A stretch of DNA of 64,000 bases, taken from positions 3,822,501 through 3,886,500 of the forward strand of contig NC_004722.1 of assembly GCF_000007825.1 (NCBI RefSeq), given 5' to 3'. Below are positions 10,208 to 18,429 of this stretch, one piece after another. Source of the stretch: Bacillus cereus ATCC 14579. Its GTDB lineage: Bacteria; Bacillota; Bacilli; Bacillales; Bacillaceae_G. A program made the translations under genes and the position numbers. The stretch's first letter is position 1. The number at the start of each line of letters is the position of its first letter. Below the pieces are notes generated by a model. The model had not been told where the DNA came from, did no database searches, and saw only the letters and a program-made list of their open reading frames with translations.

Positions 10208-10318
10208 CTCTCTTCAATATGCTAGCCTTTTGAATAAAAACTAGTAATAAACTTCATATTACTACTTCTTATCCATTAGCAAGTAAGTAATCCATTTATT
10301 TTCAAAACGAATCTTATC

Positions 10319-11995
10319 TTATTCTACAGAGAAGATGAAAGAATACACTGGTTGGTTTCCAGCATGTACTTCTACTTCTGCATCCTCAAATTTCTCTTCT
10401 ACAAATTCAACTAACTCCGCTACTTCTTCATCAGTTGCATCTTCCCCTTGTAGAATCGTTACGATTTCAGAATCTTCATCAATAAGCGCTTCTAGCAATT
10501 GCTTCGCAGCTCCTACTTTTTCAGCATTTGTAGATACAATTTTCCCATCTGCAATACACATGAAATCATCTTTTTGAATTGCTACACCATCAATTTCCGT
10601 ATCACGTACAGCATACGTAATTTGACCTGTTTTCACATGAGATAAAGCTTCTTGCATGTTTTCTTCATTCTCTTCTAACGTTCCAACTGGGTTAAATGCT
10701 AACATTGCTGCCATACCTTGAGGAACTGTTTTCGAACGAACAACAATAACTTCTTGATTTACAACTGATGCCGCTTGTTCTGCTGCCATTACAATATTTC
10801 CGTTATTCGGTAAAATAATGATTTTTTCAGCATTTGCTTCTTCAATTGCCTTCACGATATCCTCCGTACTTGGATTCATCGTTTGACCACCTTCGATAAC
10901 TTTCGTTGCGCCAATGCTCTCAAATAAAGTTTTAATACCAGAACCCATAGCTACAGTTACGATACCATATGGTTGTTTTTCTTTCGATTGAGCTGGTTGC
11001 TCAGGAACCATAGTAGGTTCATCTAACAAAGCAGTATGCTGTTCACGCATATTTTCTACTTTAATCTTAATTAAACTACCGTATTTTTGCCCGTAGTTCA
11101 TAGCGTCTCCAGGATGTTCTGCATGGATATGAACTTTTACAATTTCATCATCAGACACAACTAGTAGAGAATCACCATATACACTAATATCTTCACGGAA
11201 TTTTTGTTCAGAGAAATTATGCTCTTTTACCTTTTCAGCCTCTAATTTCACCATGAACTCCGTACAATATCCATACTTAATATCTTCTGTACTCAATTGG
11301 CTTTGTACACTACGGTGATGTTCTGCGCGTACCATTTCATTCATAGATGGTTGCGTCGGTGCATCAGAAGAAATCGTTTCTCCTTTTAAGTCAGCTAAAA
11401 ACCCTTCGTATACCACTACAAGACCTTTACCACCGCTATCTACAACGCCAACTTGTTTTAATACAGGTAATAAATCTGGCGTACGATTTAACGATGCGTT
11501 TGCTTCTTTCACAACGTCTTCCATAAACAAAACAAAGTCGCGCTGTTTTTTCGCAACTGTTACTGCATATTTACCCGTTTCTCTTGCAACCGTTAAAATC
11601 GTTCCTTCAATCGGTTTCATAACCGCTTTATAAGCCGCCTCTACTCCAGCTTCTAGTGCTGCAGCAAAATCAACTGTTGTTAATTCTTCTTTTTGTTCAA
11701 TGGATTTAGAGAAACCACGGAACAACTGAGATAAAATAACTCCAGAGTTACCACGAGCTCCCATTAATAATCCTTTGGCTAAACTTACGCCGACTTTACC
11801 AGCATGCTGTGAAGGATTTGCTTTCACTTCACGCGCACCTGAAGTCATAGATAAGTTCATGTTTGTACCGGTATCGCCATCTGGAACTGGAAATACGTTT
11901 AATGCATCAACAAGCTGAACATTATTTGTTAAATTATTCGCTCCTTGCATGATCATTTGTGATAAACGTTTTCCATCAATTTTTTGAATTGACAC
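10319..11995 (-). CDS. fakA: Fatty acid kinase, ATP-binding subunit FakA (YloV)
   Basis: ATP-binding subunit of fatty acid kinase, which with a FakB (DegV) protein phosphorylates exogenous fatty acids to acyl-phosphate for PlsY/PlsX. The 558 residues comprise an N-terminal DhaL-like nucleotide-binding domain with DGDTGTNM near residue 40 and NSGVILSQ near residue 85, a middle domain, and a C-terminal acidic domain. The start is GTG at 11995 after GGAGGAAAA. It lies 22 nt after the Asp23-family gene yloU, a conserved pair. Its position near plsX and fabD fits a lipid role. Confidence 0.92.
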   Translation of the reverse strand: MSIQKIDGKRLSQMIMQGANNLTNNVQLVDALNVFPVPDGDTGTNMNLSMTSGAREVKANPSQHAGKVGVSLAKGLLMGARGNSGVILSQLFRGFSKSIEQKEELTTVDFAAALEAGVEAAYKAVMKPIEGTILTVARETGKYAVTVAKKQRDFVLFMEDVVKEANASLNRTPDLLPVLKQVGVVDSGGKGLVVVYEGFLADLKGETISSDAPTQPSMNEMVRAEHHRSVQSQLSTEDIKYGYCTEFMVKLEAEKVKEHNFSEQKFREDISVYGDSLLVVSDDEIVKVHIHAEHPGDAMNYGQKYGSLIKIKVENMREQHTALLDEPTMVPEQPAQSKEKQPYGIVTVAMGSGIKTLFESIGATKVIEGGQTMNPSTEDIVKAIEEANAEKIIILPNNGNIVMAAEQAASVVNQEVIVVRSKTVPQGMAAMLAFNPVGTLEENEENMQEALSHVKTGQITYAVRDTEIDGVAIQKDDFMCIADGKIVSTNAEKVGAAKQLLEALIDEDSEIVTILQGEDATDEEVAELVEFVEEKFEDAEVEVHAGNQPVYSFIFSVE

Positions 11996-12017
11996 AGATT
12001 TTCCTCCTTAATGCACA

Positions 12018-12380
12018 TTACAAGTTTATTACTTTAACTCCTTGTACGTAGATGTTTACAGAATCTACTGCTAGTCCTACAGTTTGATCTAATGTATATT
12101 TCACTTTCGTCTGCACATTATGTGCCACTTCTGAAATTTTCGTACCATAGCTCACAATAATATACATATCAATATGTACTTCATCTTCATCTTTACGAAC
12201 AATAACACCTCTAGTGAAGTTTTCTTTTCGTAAAATGTCTGTTAATCCATCTTTTAACTGATTTTTTGATGCCATACCTACGATACCGTAGCAATCTACC
12301 GCGGCACCTCCAGCAATTGTTGCAATTACATCTGTACTAATATCAATTTGACCGTACTTCGTTTTAATTTCAATTGACAT
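12018..12380 (-). CDS. yloU: Asp23/Gls24 family envelope protein YloU
   Basis: The 120-residue protein belongs to the Asp23/Gls24 family (DUF322), small proteins often linked to envelope stress and membrane association. The family core is visible: an IAGGAAVDCYGIVGMA segment, a central VHIDMYIIVSYG strand and the C-terminal VNIYVQGV. The ATG follows a GAAGGGGG site. It is cotranscribed with fakA. The exact function in Bacillus is unresolved. Confidence 0.88.
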   Translation of the reverse strand: MSIEIKTKYGQIDISTDVIATIAGGAAVDCYGIVGMASKNQLKDGLTDILRKENFTRGVIVRKDEDEVHIDMYIIVSYGTKISEVAHNVQTKVKYTLDQTVGLAVDSVNIYVQGVKVINL

Positions 12381-12756
12381 CTCGTTTCCCCCTTCATAAA
12401 TGGTGAAAGTGAGCTAGACTACTTTAGTTACTATCATATAATCTTTTTAAAGAAAATTCCATCGTTCTTTCTTTTCACTCTCATATTTTATGTTTTAAAT
12501 TACACTTTTTTATGATGAGCAAAATAGTCCATTGTTATTATACAACATGTACCACTATAATATGTCAAGCAATTTTTATGGATTTCAACTTTTCTTCATT
12601 GACATATAGTGTCAAGTAAATTTTCTTGATTTCTTTTTTCTACGGTGTTGCATTCTCTTTTTAGTTGTGTTAAATTATAGTAGTGTTTTTAGCATCGCAT
12701 AAAAGACTAACATTGAAAAATTACGTATGGTAAGGTATCAAGGGAGGGAAATATAA
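12381..12756. other. Divergent intergenic region yloU / rpmB
   Basis: A 376-nt AT-rich, non-coding stretch carrying the start regions of yloU (minus) and rpmB (plus). On the minus strand it has TTGACA (12563-12568) and TATAAT (12537-12542), but the 20-bp spacer is too long for a normal promoter. There is a perfect inverted repeat TTGACA-TATAG-TGTCAA at 12599-12615, and a plausible rpmB promoter (separate entry). I see no coding potential or recognisable structured RNA. Confidence 0.6.
12648..12676 (+). promoter_or_regulatory. Candidate rpmB promoter
   Basis: TTGCAT (12648-12653), 17-bp spacer, TAAATT (12671-12676): a reasonable sigma-A fit about 80 nt ahead of the rpmB start codon. The -10 deviates from TATAAT, so this is tentative. 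Confidence 0.45.
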
Positions 12757-12945
12757 ATGGCTCGTGTTTGTGCTATTACTGGAAGAAAAGCTCGTTCTGG
12801 TAACTCTCGTTCTCACGCAATGAACGCTACAAAACGTAAGTGGGGCGCTAACCTTCAAAAAGTTCGCGTACGCATCGACGGAAAAGTTCAACGTGTTTAC
12901 GTTTCTGCTAGAGCATTAAAATCTGGCAAAATCGAACGTGTTTAA
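12757..12945 (+). CDS. rpmB: 50S ribosomal protein L28
   Basis: Component of the large ribosomal subunit. The 62-residue, Arg/Lys-rich protein begins [15 protein letters not shown], the L28 signature. It lacks the extra zinc-ribbon Cys pairs found in some L28 paralogues, since only the Cys in RVCAI is present. A strong GGGAGGG site precedes the ATG. It is transcribed alone against the surrounding operons and is closed by its own terminator. Confidence 0.97.
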
Positions 12946-12950
12946 TAATA

Positions 12951-12978
12951 AAAAAAAGAGCCGATAGGCTCTTTTTTT
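12951..12978 (+). terminator. rpmB terminator
   Basis: AAAAAGAGCC-gata-GGCTCTTTTT followed by Ts, starting just after the rpmB stop codon. The flanking A and T runs make it potentially bidirectional. Confidence 0.9.
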
Positions 12979-12991
12979 ACTATAACAATGG

Positions 12992-13020
12992 AAAAAGCAC
13001 CGGTGATAGGTGCTTTTTTT
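12992..13020 (-). terminator. spoVM terminator
   Basis: Hairpin AAAAAGCACC / GGTGCTTTTT adjoining the spoVM stop codon, with T-runs on both sides. It separates the convergent rpmB and spoVM transcripts. Confidence 0.85.
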
Positions 13021-13099
13021 AATCTTTTTTGAAGGTATTTAACATTGCACGAACAATTCCACCAAGAAATTTAGGTAACTTAATTGTATAAAATCTCAT
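13019..13099 (-). CDS. spoVM: Stage V sporulation protein M
   Basis: A 26-residue amphipathic peptide that senses positive curvature of the forespore membrane and anchors SpoIVA for coat and cortex assembly. Translation from the ATG at 13099 (GGAGGG site upstream) gives MRFYTIKLPKFLGG then IVRAMLNTFKKD, a clear SpoVM with its Pro9-Lys10. It is too short for usual ORF cut-offs. A possible mother-cell -10 (CATATAGT, minus strand, 13135-13142) fits sigma-E control, but the -35 is weak. Its position between thiN and rpmB is as in B. subtilis. Confidence 0.95.
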   Translation of the reverse strand: MRFYTIKLPKFLGGIVRAMLNTFKKD

Positions 13100-13165
13100 G
13101 GTTTCCCTCCTAATCCCCATTACTCCACTTGGTCACTATATGATGTAAGGAGCAAAATTGTTTCT

Positions 13166-13808
13166 TCAATCAGTGCTTCTTATCAACATTAATATGCCAG
13201 AAGTAAATGAAAAAGTACCTTTTTCCTCAACGAGTTCGTTACTAATACAAAGTGTTGATCCCCACTCTATTGTTTTATTAGTAAGCGGGTACTTAAAACC
13301 AAACAATGTAATCCCTTCCACTATTTCAGTAACTGGTACAAAAGATACATAAGGAAAATTTTTATTTTCTTCAATTATATGTGTACCCACTTTTTTAACT
13401 GTTATTTCATTTTTATTGTCCACAATACACATTTCTATCTCTACTTCTAACCCTTTTAAAAGCATCTGTATATTTGCCAAACCGTGATCAAGCCTTCCAC
13501 CGGTAGCACCAAAAATACGAATTAGTGCCGGCTTCTGTCCTAATGCCCAGTTAATTGCAATTTCTAAATCCGTTTGATCTTTTTCTCGCGGAACAATATG
13601 TAATTCGTTCGTTTGCTGTCCCATCCATACTAATTCTTCTTCGGTAACTGAATCGTAATCTCCAAACGCAACAGCCGGTGTAATCCCTTTCTTTAATAGA
13701 CGGTATACTCCCCTATCAACCGCTGCCCACACTACTTCCTCATCCTCATATCGAGCAAAATCTGCACAATATTCATGAAGGTCCTCCTGCCAAAATATGA
13801 ATAATCAT
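13166..13808 (-). pseudogene. thiN: Thiamine pyrophosphokinase ThiN, frameshifted near the N-terminus
   Basis: ThiN transfers pyrophosphate from ATP to thiamine for cofactor salvage. The ATG at 13808, after an AAGGGG site, reads MIIHILAGGPS and then hits a TGA at 13773-13775. One base further, the frame continues EYCADFARYEDEEVVW into the intact body (188 codons from a GTG at 13732) with the FGDYDS and GATGGRLDHG motifs. Total length is 643 nt (3n+1), so one extra base, most simply the A at 13775 (T on the coding strand), has shifted the frame. As it stands the LAGGP nucleotide-binding N-terminus is separated from the rest. Sequencing error is possible. Internal initiation at the GTG would make a truncated protein lacking the first strand. 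Confidence 0.85.
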
Positions 13809-13829
13809 TTTTTCTTCCCCTTCCATTGT

Positions 13830-13865
13830 AAAAAGGCAATCTGCCATTCGGTAGATTGCCTTTTT
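13830..13865 (-). terminator. Terminator after rpe
   Basis: A 13-bp perfect stem AAAAAGGCAATCT / AGATTGCCTTTTT with a 10-nt loop and T-runs on both sides, between rpe and thiN. It likely closes the priA-to-rpe superoperon; thiN would then need its own promoter. Confidence 0.88.
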
Positions 13866-13915
13866 ACATATTTTTACGCTATCCTATGAATACCTTACTA
13901 GGATAAAGTTCATCA

Positions 13916-14560
13916 CTACCCACGAATTACGCGAATTGCTTCACCGCGGTCTTTTTGATTGTATACTGCTGATCCAGCTACAAGTACATTTGCTCCTGCT
14001 TCCACACAAAGTCTTGCTGTTTCAGCATTTACACCACCATCAACTTCAATTTCTACTTCTAGATTGCGCTCTTTCACCATGTCTGCAACTTGTTTAATTT
14101 TCGGTAATACAGAATGGATAAACTTCTGTCCACCAAATCCAGGGTTTACTGTCATAAGTAATACCATATCTATATCTTCTAATACATGCTCAATTACTGA
14201 AACTGGCGTATGTGGATTTAATACAACGCCCGCTTTAATACCATGAGATTTAATTAACTGAATTGTACGATGTAGATGTGGACACGCCTCTACGTGAACA
14301 GTAATAATATCCGCTCCCGCTTGTGCGAAAGTCAGGATATAGTTATCAGGATTTTCAATCATTAAATGTACATCTAATGGTAATGATGTAATTGGACGGA
14401 TAGCTTCTACAATTAACGGTCCAATCGTAATATTTGGTACGAAATGTCCATCCATTACGTCAACGTGAATGTAATCCGCTCCGCCCTTTTCTACATCTTT
14501 AATCTCTTCCCCTAATTTTGAAAAATCTGCTGATAAAATCGATGGTGCAATTTTAATCAT
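13916..14560 (-). CDS. rpe: Ribulose-phosphate 3-epimerase
   Basis: Interconverts ribulose-5-phosphate and xylulose-5-phosphate in the pentose phosphate pathway. The 214-residue TIM barrel has the family motifs HVDVMDGHFVPN near residue 33, MTVNPGFGGQ near residue 140 and EVDGGVN near residue 172, with metal-binding His and Asp residues present. It starts 2 nt after the rsgA stop with a GAGGTAT site, so the two are probably coupled. Confidence 0.97.
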   Translation of the reverse strand: MIKIAPSILSADFSKLGEEIKDVEKGGADYIHVDVMDGHFVPNITIGPLIVEAIRPITSLPLDVHLMIENPDNYILTFAQAGADIITVHVEACPHLHRTIQLIKSHGIKAGVVLNPHTPVSVIEHVLEDIDMVLLMTVNPGFGGQKFIHSVLPKIKQVADMVKERNLEVEIEVDGGVNAETARLCVEAGANVLVAGSAVYNQKDRGEAIRVIRG

Positions 14561-14562
14561 AA

Positions 14563-15444
14563 CTAATACCTCGGCTTTCTCTCTCTAATTTCTTCTACGA
14601 ATTGTTTATAGTTCTTATAGCGATATTCTGTAATCTTCCCTTCTTCAACCGCAGCTTTCACCGCACATTTCGGTTCAGAAAGATGTGTACACCCTCTAAA
14701 TTTACAGTATTGGCTCGCTTCTTTCAACTCTGGAAAACAATATGTAAGATCTTCTACTTCTATATCAATGAAATCTAGTGAACTAAAACCCGGTGTATCT
14801 GCTACTAGTCCACTCCCAATTGCAATTAATTCTACGTGTCTTGTCGTATGCTTCCCGCGTCCTAAATGGGAGGAAATATCATTTGTTTTCAGCTCTAATT
14901 CTGGACGTAGCACATTAAGCATTGAAGATTTCCCCACACCAGATTGACCCGCAACGACAGAAACACAATTTTCTAAGTATGGTTTTAATATATCAATGCT
15001 TTCTGACGTATTAATAGAAGTAAATAAAACATCATAACCCATCTCACGATAATCATTCGCATAAGCTTCAACAGTTGCTTTCATCTTTTCATCTACTAAA
15101 TCCATCTTGCTAATACAAATAATTGGCTTAATGTTATGATATTCAATCAGCACTAAAAATCGATCTAACAGTCCAGGATTAAAATCTGGTTCTACTGCAG
15201 AGAACACAAGGATCGCTTGATCGACATTAGCAATAGGAGGTCTAACAAGTTCATTTTTTCGATCAAACACTTCAAGCACATAACCTTCAGTTGGATTATC
15301 TGCCTGAAAAACAACTTGGTCTCCTACAAGTGGTGTAATTTTATTTTTTCTAAATACACCTCGTCCACGACATTGCGTAACCCCTTCTTCATGCTGCACG
15401 TAATAAAACCCACTTAAAGCTTTTATAATTTTTCCTTCTGGCAT
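14563..15444 (-). CDS. rsgA: Ribosome small subunit-dependent GTPase RsgA (CpgA)
   Basis: Circularly permuted GTPase acting late in 30S assembly; in Bacillus also linked to peptidoglycan metabolism and a PrkC substrate. The 293 residues show an N-terminal OB fold, the permuted G motifs (ISKMDLVD about residue 116, then GQSGVGKSS about 172, then DTPGFSS about 220) and a C-terminal zinc knuckle with Cys/His residues (YCKFRGCTHLSEPKC). It follows prkC after 246 nt holding a long hairpin. Confidence 0.96.
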   Translation of the reverse strand: MPEGKIIKALSGFYYVQHEEGVTQCRGRGVFRKNKITPLVGDQVVFQADNPTEGYVLEVFDRKNELVRPPIANVDQAILVFSAVEPDFNPGLLDRFLVLIEYHNIKPIICISKMDLVDEKMKATVEAYANDYREMGYDVLFTSINTSESIDILKPYLENCVSVVAGQSGVGKSSMLNVLRPELELKTNDISSHLGRGKHTTRHVELIAIGSGLVADTPGFSSLDFIDIEVEDLTYCFPELKEASQYCKFRGCTHLSEPKCAVKAAVEEGKITEYRYKNYKQFVEEIRERKPRY

Positions 15445-15624
15445 AGAATTCTCCTTTTTTGTATAAGGTGATGCTGAATTTAAAAATGAATGGATTTAAA
15501 TTTTCTAAATAACGTTTTCAAAACCTACCATATATACTTTCACTAATATACATTAAATTTCCCATTAAATGCAAAAAAATATTTACAGCTGCATCACGTT
15601 ACTAGCTTTTTGAATCATATATTT

Positions 15625-15667
15625 TTGCCTGCTATACCGTCCACTTTGTAGACAGCATAACAGGCAA
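15625..15667 (-). other. Long stem-loop between prkC and rsgA
   Basis: About 17 pairs (TTGCCTG...CAGGCAA outer stem, with G-U wobbles inside) with a 9-nt loop, 24 nt after the prkC stop. No T-run follows in either direction, so it is not a standard terminator. The rest of the 246-nt gap (15445-15690) shows nothing recognisable. Confidence 0.5.
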
Positions 15668-15690
15668 TAATAATAAGTAGACTTTCACTA

Positions 15691-17664
15691 TTATTGAGTT
15701 GGATATGGTACTTCTTTATCAATAATCGTTACTCCATCTCGTACAATTTTATAGTGTCCCTTTGAACCTTCTTGAATTACAAATTCTAAAGAAATAGTCG
15801 CTGATTCAGTAATTGTTCTCGTTTCAACCGGTCTATCCATTTTTTGCTGCATGTCTTCTTTATAAATTTCTATTGTTTGCGGCTTTTTTTCACCTGTTAC
15901 AGCAGGCTCATATGGGATAGAGATATTGTCCAATTTTACCGTTTTAGTCACTTTAGGCTTTTGACCATCAGAGATAATAATAGTTACTTTATCTCCCTCT
16001 TTTAATGGTGTACCTGGTTTTGGAAATTGCGAAATTACAAGTCCTTTTTCGACTGTATCTGAATACTCTCGTTTTATATCTGACGTTAGTTTTCTCTCAT
16101 TCAAATAACCAGTTACACTATTTTCAGTCCACCCCGAAAAGTCACCTGGTCTAATTTGATAAGGACCTTTACTTACCCAGATTTTCAGTTCTTGCTCCGC
16201 TTCTATAACCATTTGATCAGGCGTCGGAATTTGCTCTACAATTTCACCTTTCGGCTTATCATTTTCAATATAATTTACTGTAACTTGTTTATATTTTTCT
16301 TCTAACTCAGCTTTTACACTCTCAAAGTTTTGCCCTGTGAAATTCGCCATCTTACTTTTCTTTTTCCCACCTGATTGATAGATAGTAATTTTAGCGTTTT
16401 CTTTTACGACTCTTCCTGCTACAGGGTCCGTTTTTATTACATCCCCAACTTCAACATCATCTGTATATACAATATTAGGCTCCGTCACCTCAAAGCCCTT
16501 TTCTACTAATGTATTTACAGCTGTCGTGTATTTCATACCAGCCACATCAGGAACTTTCACATCTTTCGGAATAAATAATCCTGGAATAACCGTAAGCGCT
16601 AATGTTATTCCTATTGCTAAAAATAAAAATGTTGAAATTAAAACTTTAAGCCACTTGTTACTCCGTTTTTTCTTCTTATCTAACTCAGCTGCTTCTGCTC
16701 TTATCGGTTCTTCCACCTTACTCCCTTTTAAAACAATCGTTTCATCACTTACATTTTCAAATAATTGTTCTTGTTGAATAATCGGAATCGCTTTCGTCGC
16801 TTCCATATCTTCTGGTATGTAAAACGGTTGCTCATTTATCCTCTCTGGATATAGCGCAGTTTCAATATCTCGCTTCATCGCATTGGCAGATTGATATCGA
16901 TGGAACGGATCTTTTGCAGTTGCTTTTAATATAATATTTTCAACACTTTGCGGAATATTTTCATTCCATCTTTTTGGTGATGGGATTTCACTTTGTAAAT
17001 GTTTTAAAGCTATAGCAACAGCAGATTCGCCAGAAAACGGTTGTCTTCCTGTTAACAATTCAAACATAACTATCCCAAGAGAATAGATATCTGATTGTTT
17101 ATTTGCTATTCCGCCACGTGCCTGTTCTGGTGATAAATAATGGACTGAACCGAGCACTGAATTTGTATGTGTAATTGTTGTTGCACTTGTAGCTGTCGCA
17201 ATTCCAAAATCTGTTACTTTTATTATTCCATCAGCTCGAATTAAAATATTGTGCGGCTTTATATCACGATGCACAATTTCAAAATGATGGGCGTGTGCCA
17301 TAGCGGATGTTAACTGCTCCATAATATCAAGAGCTTCTCCTATAGGTAACATCCCTCGCTCAATTATGTATTGCTTCAATGTTTGTCCTGGTACATATTC
17401 CATGACAAGATAGTATATACCATCTTCTTCTCCGACATCATACATATTCACAATATTTGGATGCGACAACGTTGTAACAGACTGCGCTTCTCGATGGAAA
17501 CGTTTAATAAACTCTTCGTTATTTGAGTAGTCGAGTCTTAATATTTTTACCGCTACATCTCGGCCAAGTATATCATCATGAGCTAAATATACATTGGCCA
17601 TTCCGCCACCACCAATCATTTTCAGCAGCTTATAACGGTCATTTAAGCGTTTTCCAATCAGCAC
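15691..17664 (-). CDS. prkC: Serine/threonine protein kinase PrkC with PASTA domains
   Basis: Membrane kinase that senses muropeptides and controls germination and wall metabolism. The product is 657 residues from GTG 17664; an earlier in-frame GTG at 17676 overlaps the AGGTG ribosome site. An N-terminal kinase domain carries IGGGGMANVY, Lys40, HRDIKPHN (Asp134) and DFG. A Lys-rich juxtamembrane segment and one transmembrane helix (about 340-360) lead to three extracellular PASTA repeats and a C-terminal domain. It forms a pair with the phosphatase prpC 8 nt upstream. Confidence 0.96.
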   Translation of the reverse strand: MLIGKRLNDRYKLLKMIGGGGMANVYLAHDDILGRDVAVKILRLDYSNNEEFIKRFHREAQSVTTLSHPNIVNMYDVGEEDGIYYLVMEYVPGQTLKQYIIERGMLPIGEALDIMEQLTSAMAHAHHFEIVHRDIKPHNILIRADGIIKVTDFGIATATSATTITHTNSVLGSVHYLSPEQARGGIANKQSDIYSLGIVMFELLTGRQPFSGESAVAIALKHLQSEIPSPKRWNENIPQSVENIILKATAKDPFHRYQSANAMKRDIETALYPERINEQPFYIPEDMEATKAIPIIQQEQLFENVSDETIVLKGSKVEEPIRAEAAELDKKKKRSNKWLKVLISTFLFLAIGITLALTVIPGLFIPKDVKVPDVAGMKYTTAVNTLVEKGFEVTEPNIVYTDDVEVGDVIKTDPVAGRVVKENAKITIYQSGGKKKSKMANFTGQNFESVKAELEEKYKQVTVNYIENDKPKGEIVEQIPTPDQMVIEAEQELKIWVSKGPYQIRPGDFSGWTENSVTGYLNERKLTSDIKREYSDTVEKGLVISQFPKPGTPLKEGDKVTIIISDGQKPKVTKTVKLDNISIPYEPAVTGEKKPQTIEIYKEDMQQKMDRPVETRTITESATISLEFVIQEGSKGHYKIVRDGVTIIDKEVPYPTQ

Positions 17665-17672
17665 GTTGCACT

Positions 17673-18425
17673 TCACCTACTTTCGTTTGTCGAACCCGCA
17701 TAATCAATAAGAACAAGTGTGATATTATCTTCTCCACCGCGATCATTTGCCAATTGAATGAGACACTGCCCTTTACCTTCAAGCTGTTCATTTAACTGTA
17801 AAATTTGTCGCATATCATCAATAGAAACTTTGTTTGATAACCCATCAGAGCAAAGAAGTAATTGATCATCTTCCTCAATCACCAACGTTTTAACATCTAA
17901 CCCAACTTTTTCTTCTGTTCCTAATGCTCTTAATAACACATTCTTTTTCGGATGATACTCTGCGTCTTCCTTTGAAATTTCACCATGTTTCACAAGCTCA
18001 TTTACAAGCGAATGATCTTCCGTTACTAGCGTCATTTCTCCTTCTGATACCATATAGCAACGACTATCTCCTATATGCCCTATTGTCACAAAGCTTGGTG
18101 TACAAACAGCTATTATAAGCGTTGTTCCCATACCATTACATTCTGCATTTTGCTGAGCATATTCATATATACGCTCATTAATAATCCCAACACTAGTATG
18201 TAACCATTGTTCTACTTTTTTCGGCTCATTCATATTATGTGTTTGCTTCCAATAATCATGGAATAATTGAATGGCCATCGAGCTAGCTACATCACCAGCT
18301 CGATGACCTCCCATTCCATCTGCTACTACCGCTAATACATTTCCATCTAAATTGTGAAAAACTCCTGCACTATCTTCATTATGTTGACGAACTTTTCCTT
18401 TATCCGATAGAAATACGGCTTTCAT
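17673..18425 (-). CDS. prpC: PP2C-type protein phosphatase PrpC (Stp1)
   Basis: Manganese-dependent Ser/Thr phosphatase that reverses PrkC phosphorylation. The 250-residue protein has the PP2C motifs QHNED near residue 15, VADGMGGHRAGD near residue 35, GDSRCY near residue 120 and GGEDNITLVL near the C-terminus, supplying the metal-binding Asp residues. The frame is open 26 codons further into rlmN, but the ATG at 18425 has a GAGGTG site and gives family length. It nearly abuts rlmN (4 nt) and prkC (8 nt). Confidence 0.96.
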   Translation of the reverse strand: MKAVFLSDKGKVRQHNEDSAGVFHNLDGNVLAVVADGMGGHRAGDVASSMAIQLFHDYWKQTHNMNEPKKVEQWLHTSVGIINERIYEYAQQNAECNGMGTTLIIAVCTPSFVTIGHIGDSRCYMVSEGEMTLVTEDHSLVNELVKHGEISKEDAEYHPKKNVLLRALGTEEKVGLDVKTLVIEEDDQLLLCSDGLSNKVSIDDMRQILQLNEQLEGKGQCLIQLANDRGGEDNITLVLIDYAGSTNESR

Positions 18426-18429
18426 CTCG

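Noticed and set aside
12537..12568. TTGACA/TATAAT pair on the minus strand as a yloU promoter
   Set aside because: The spacer is 20 bp, too long for sigma-A, so it is mentioned in the intergenic entry but not called as a promoter.
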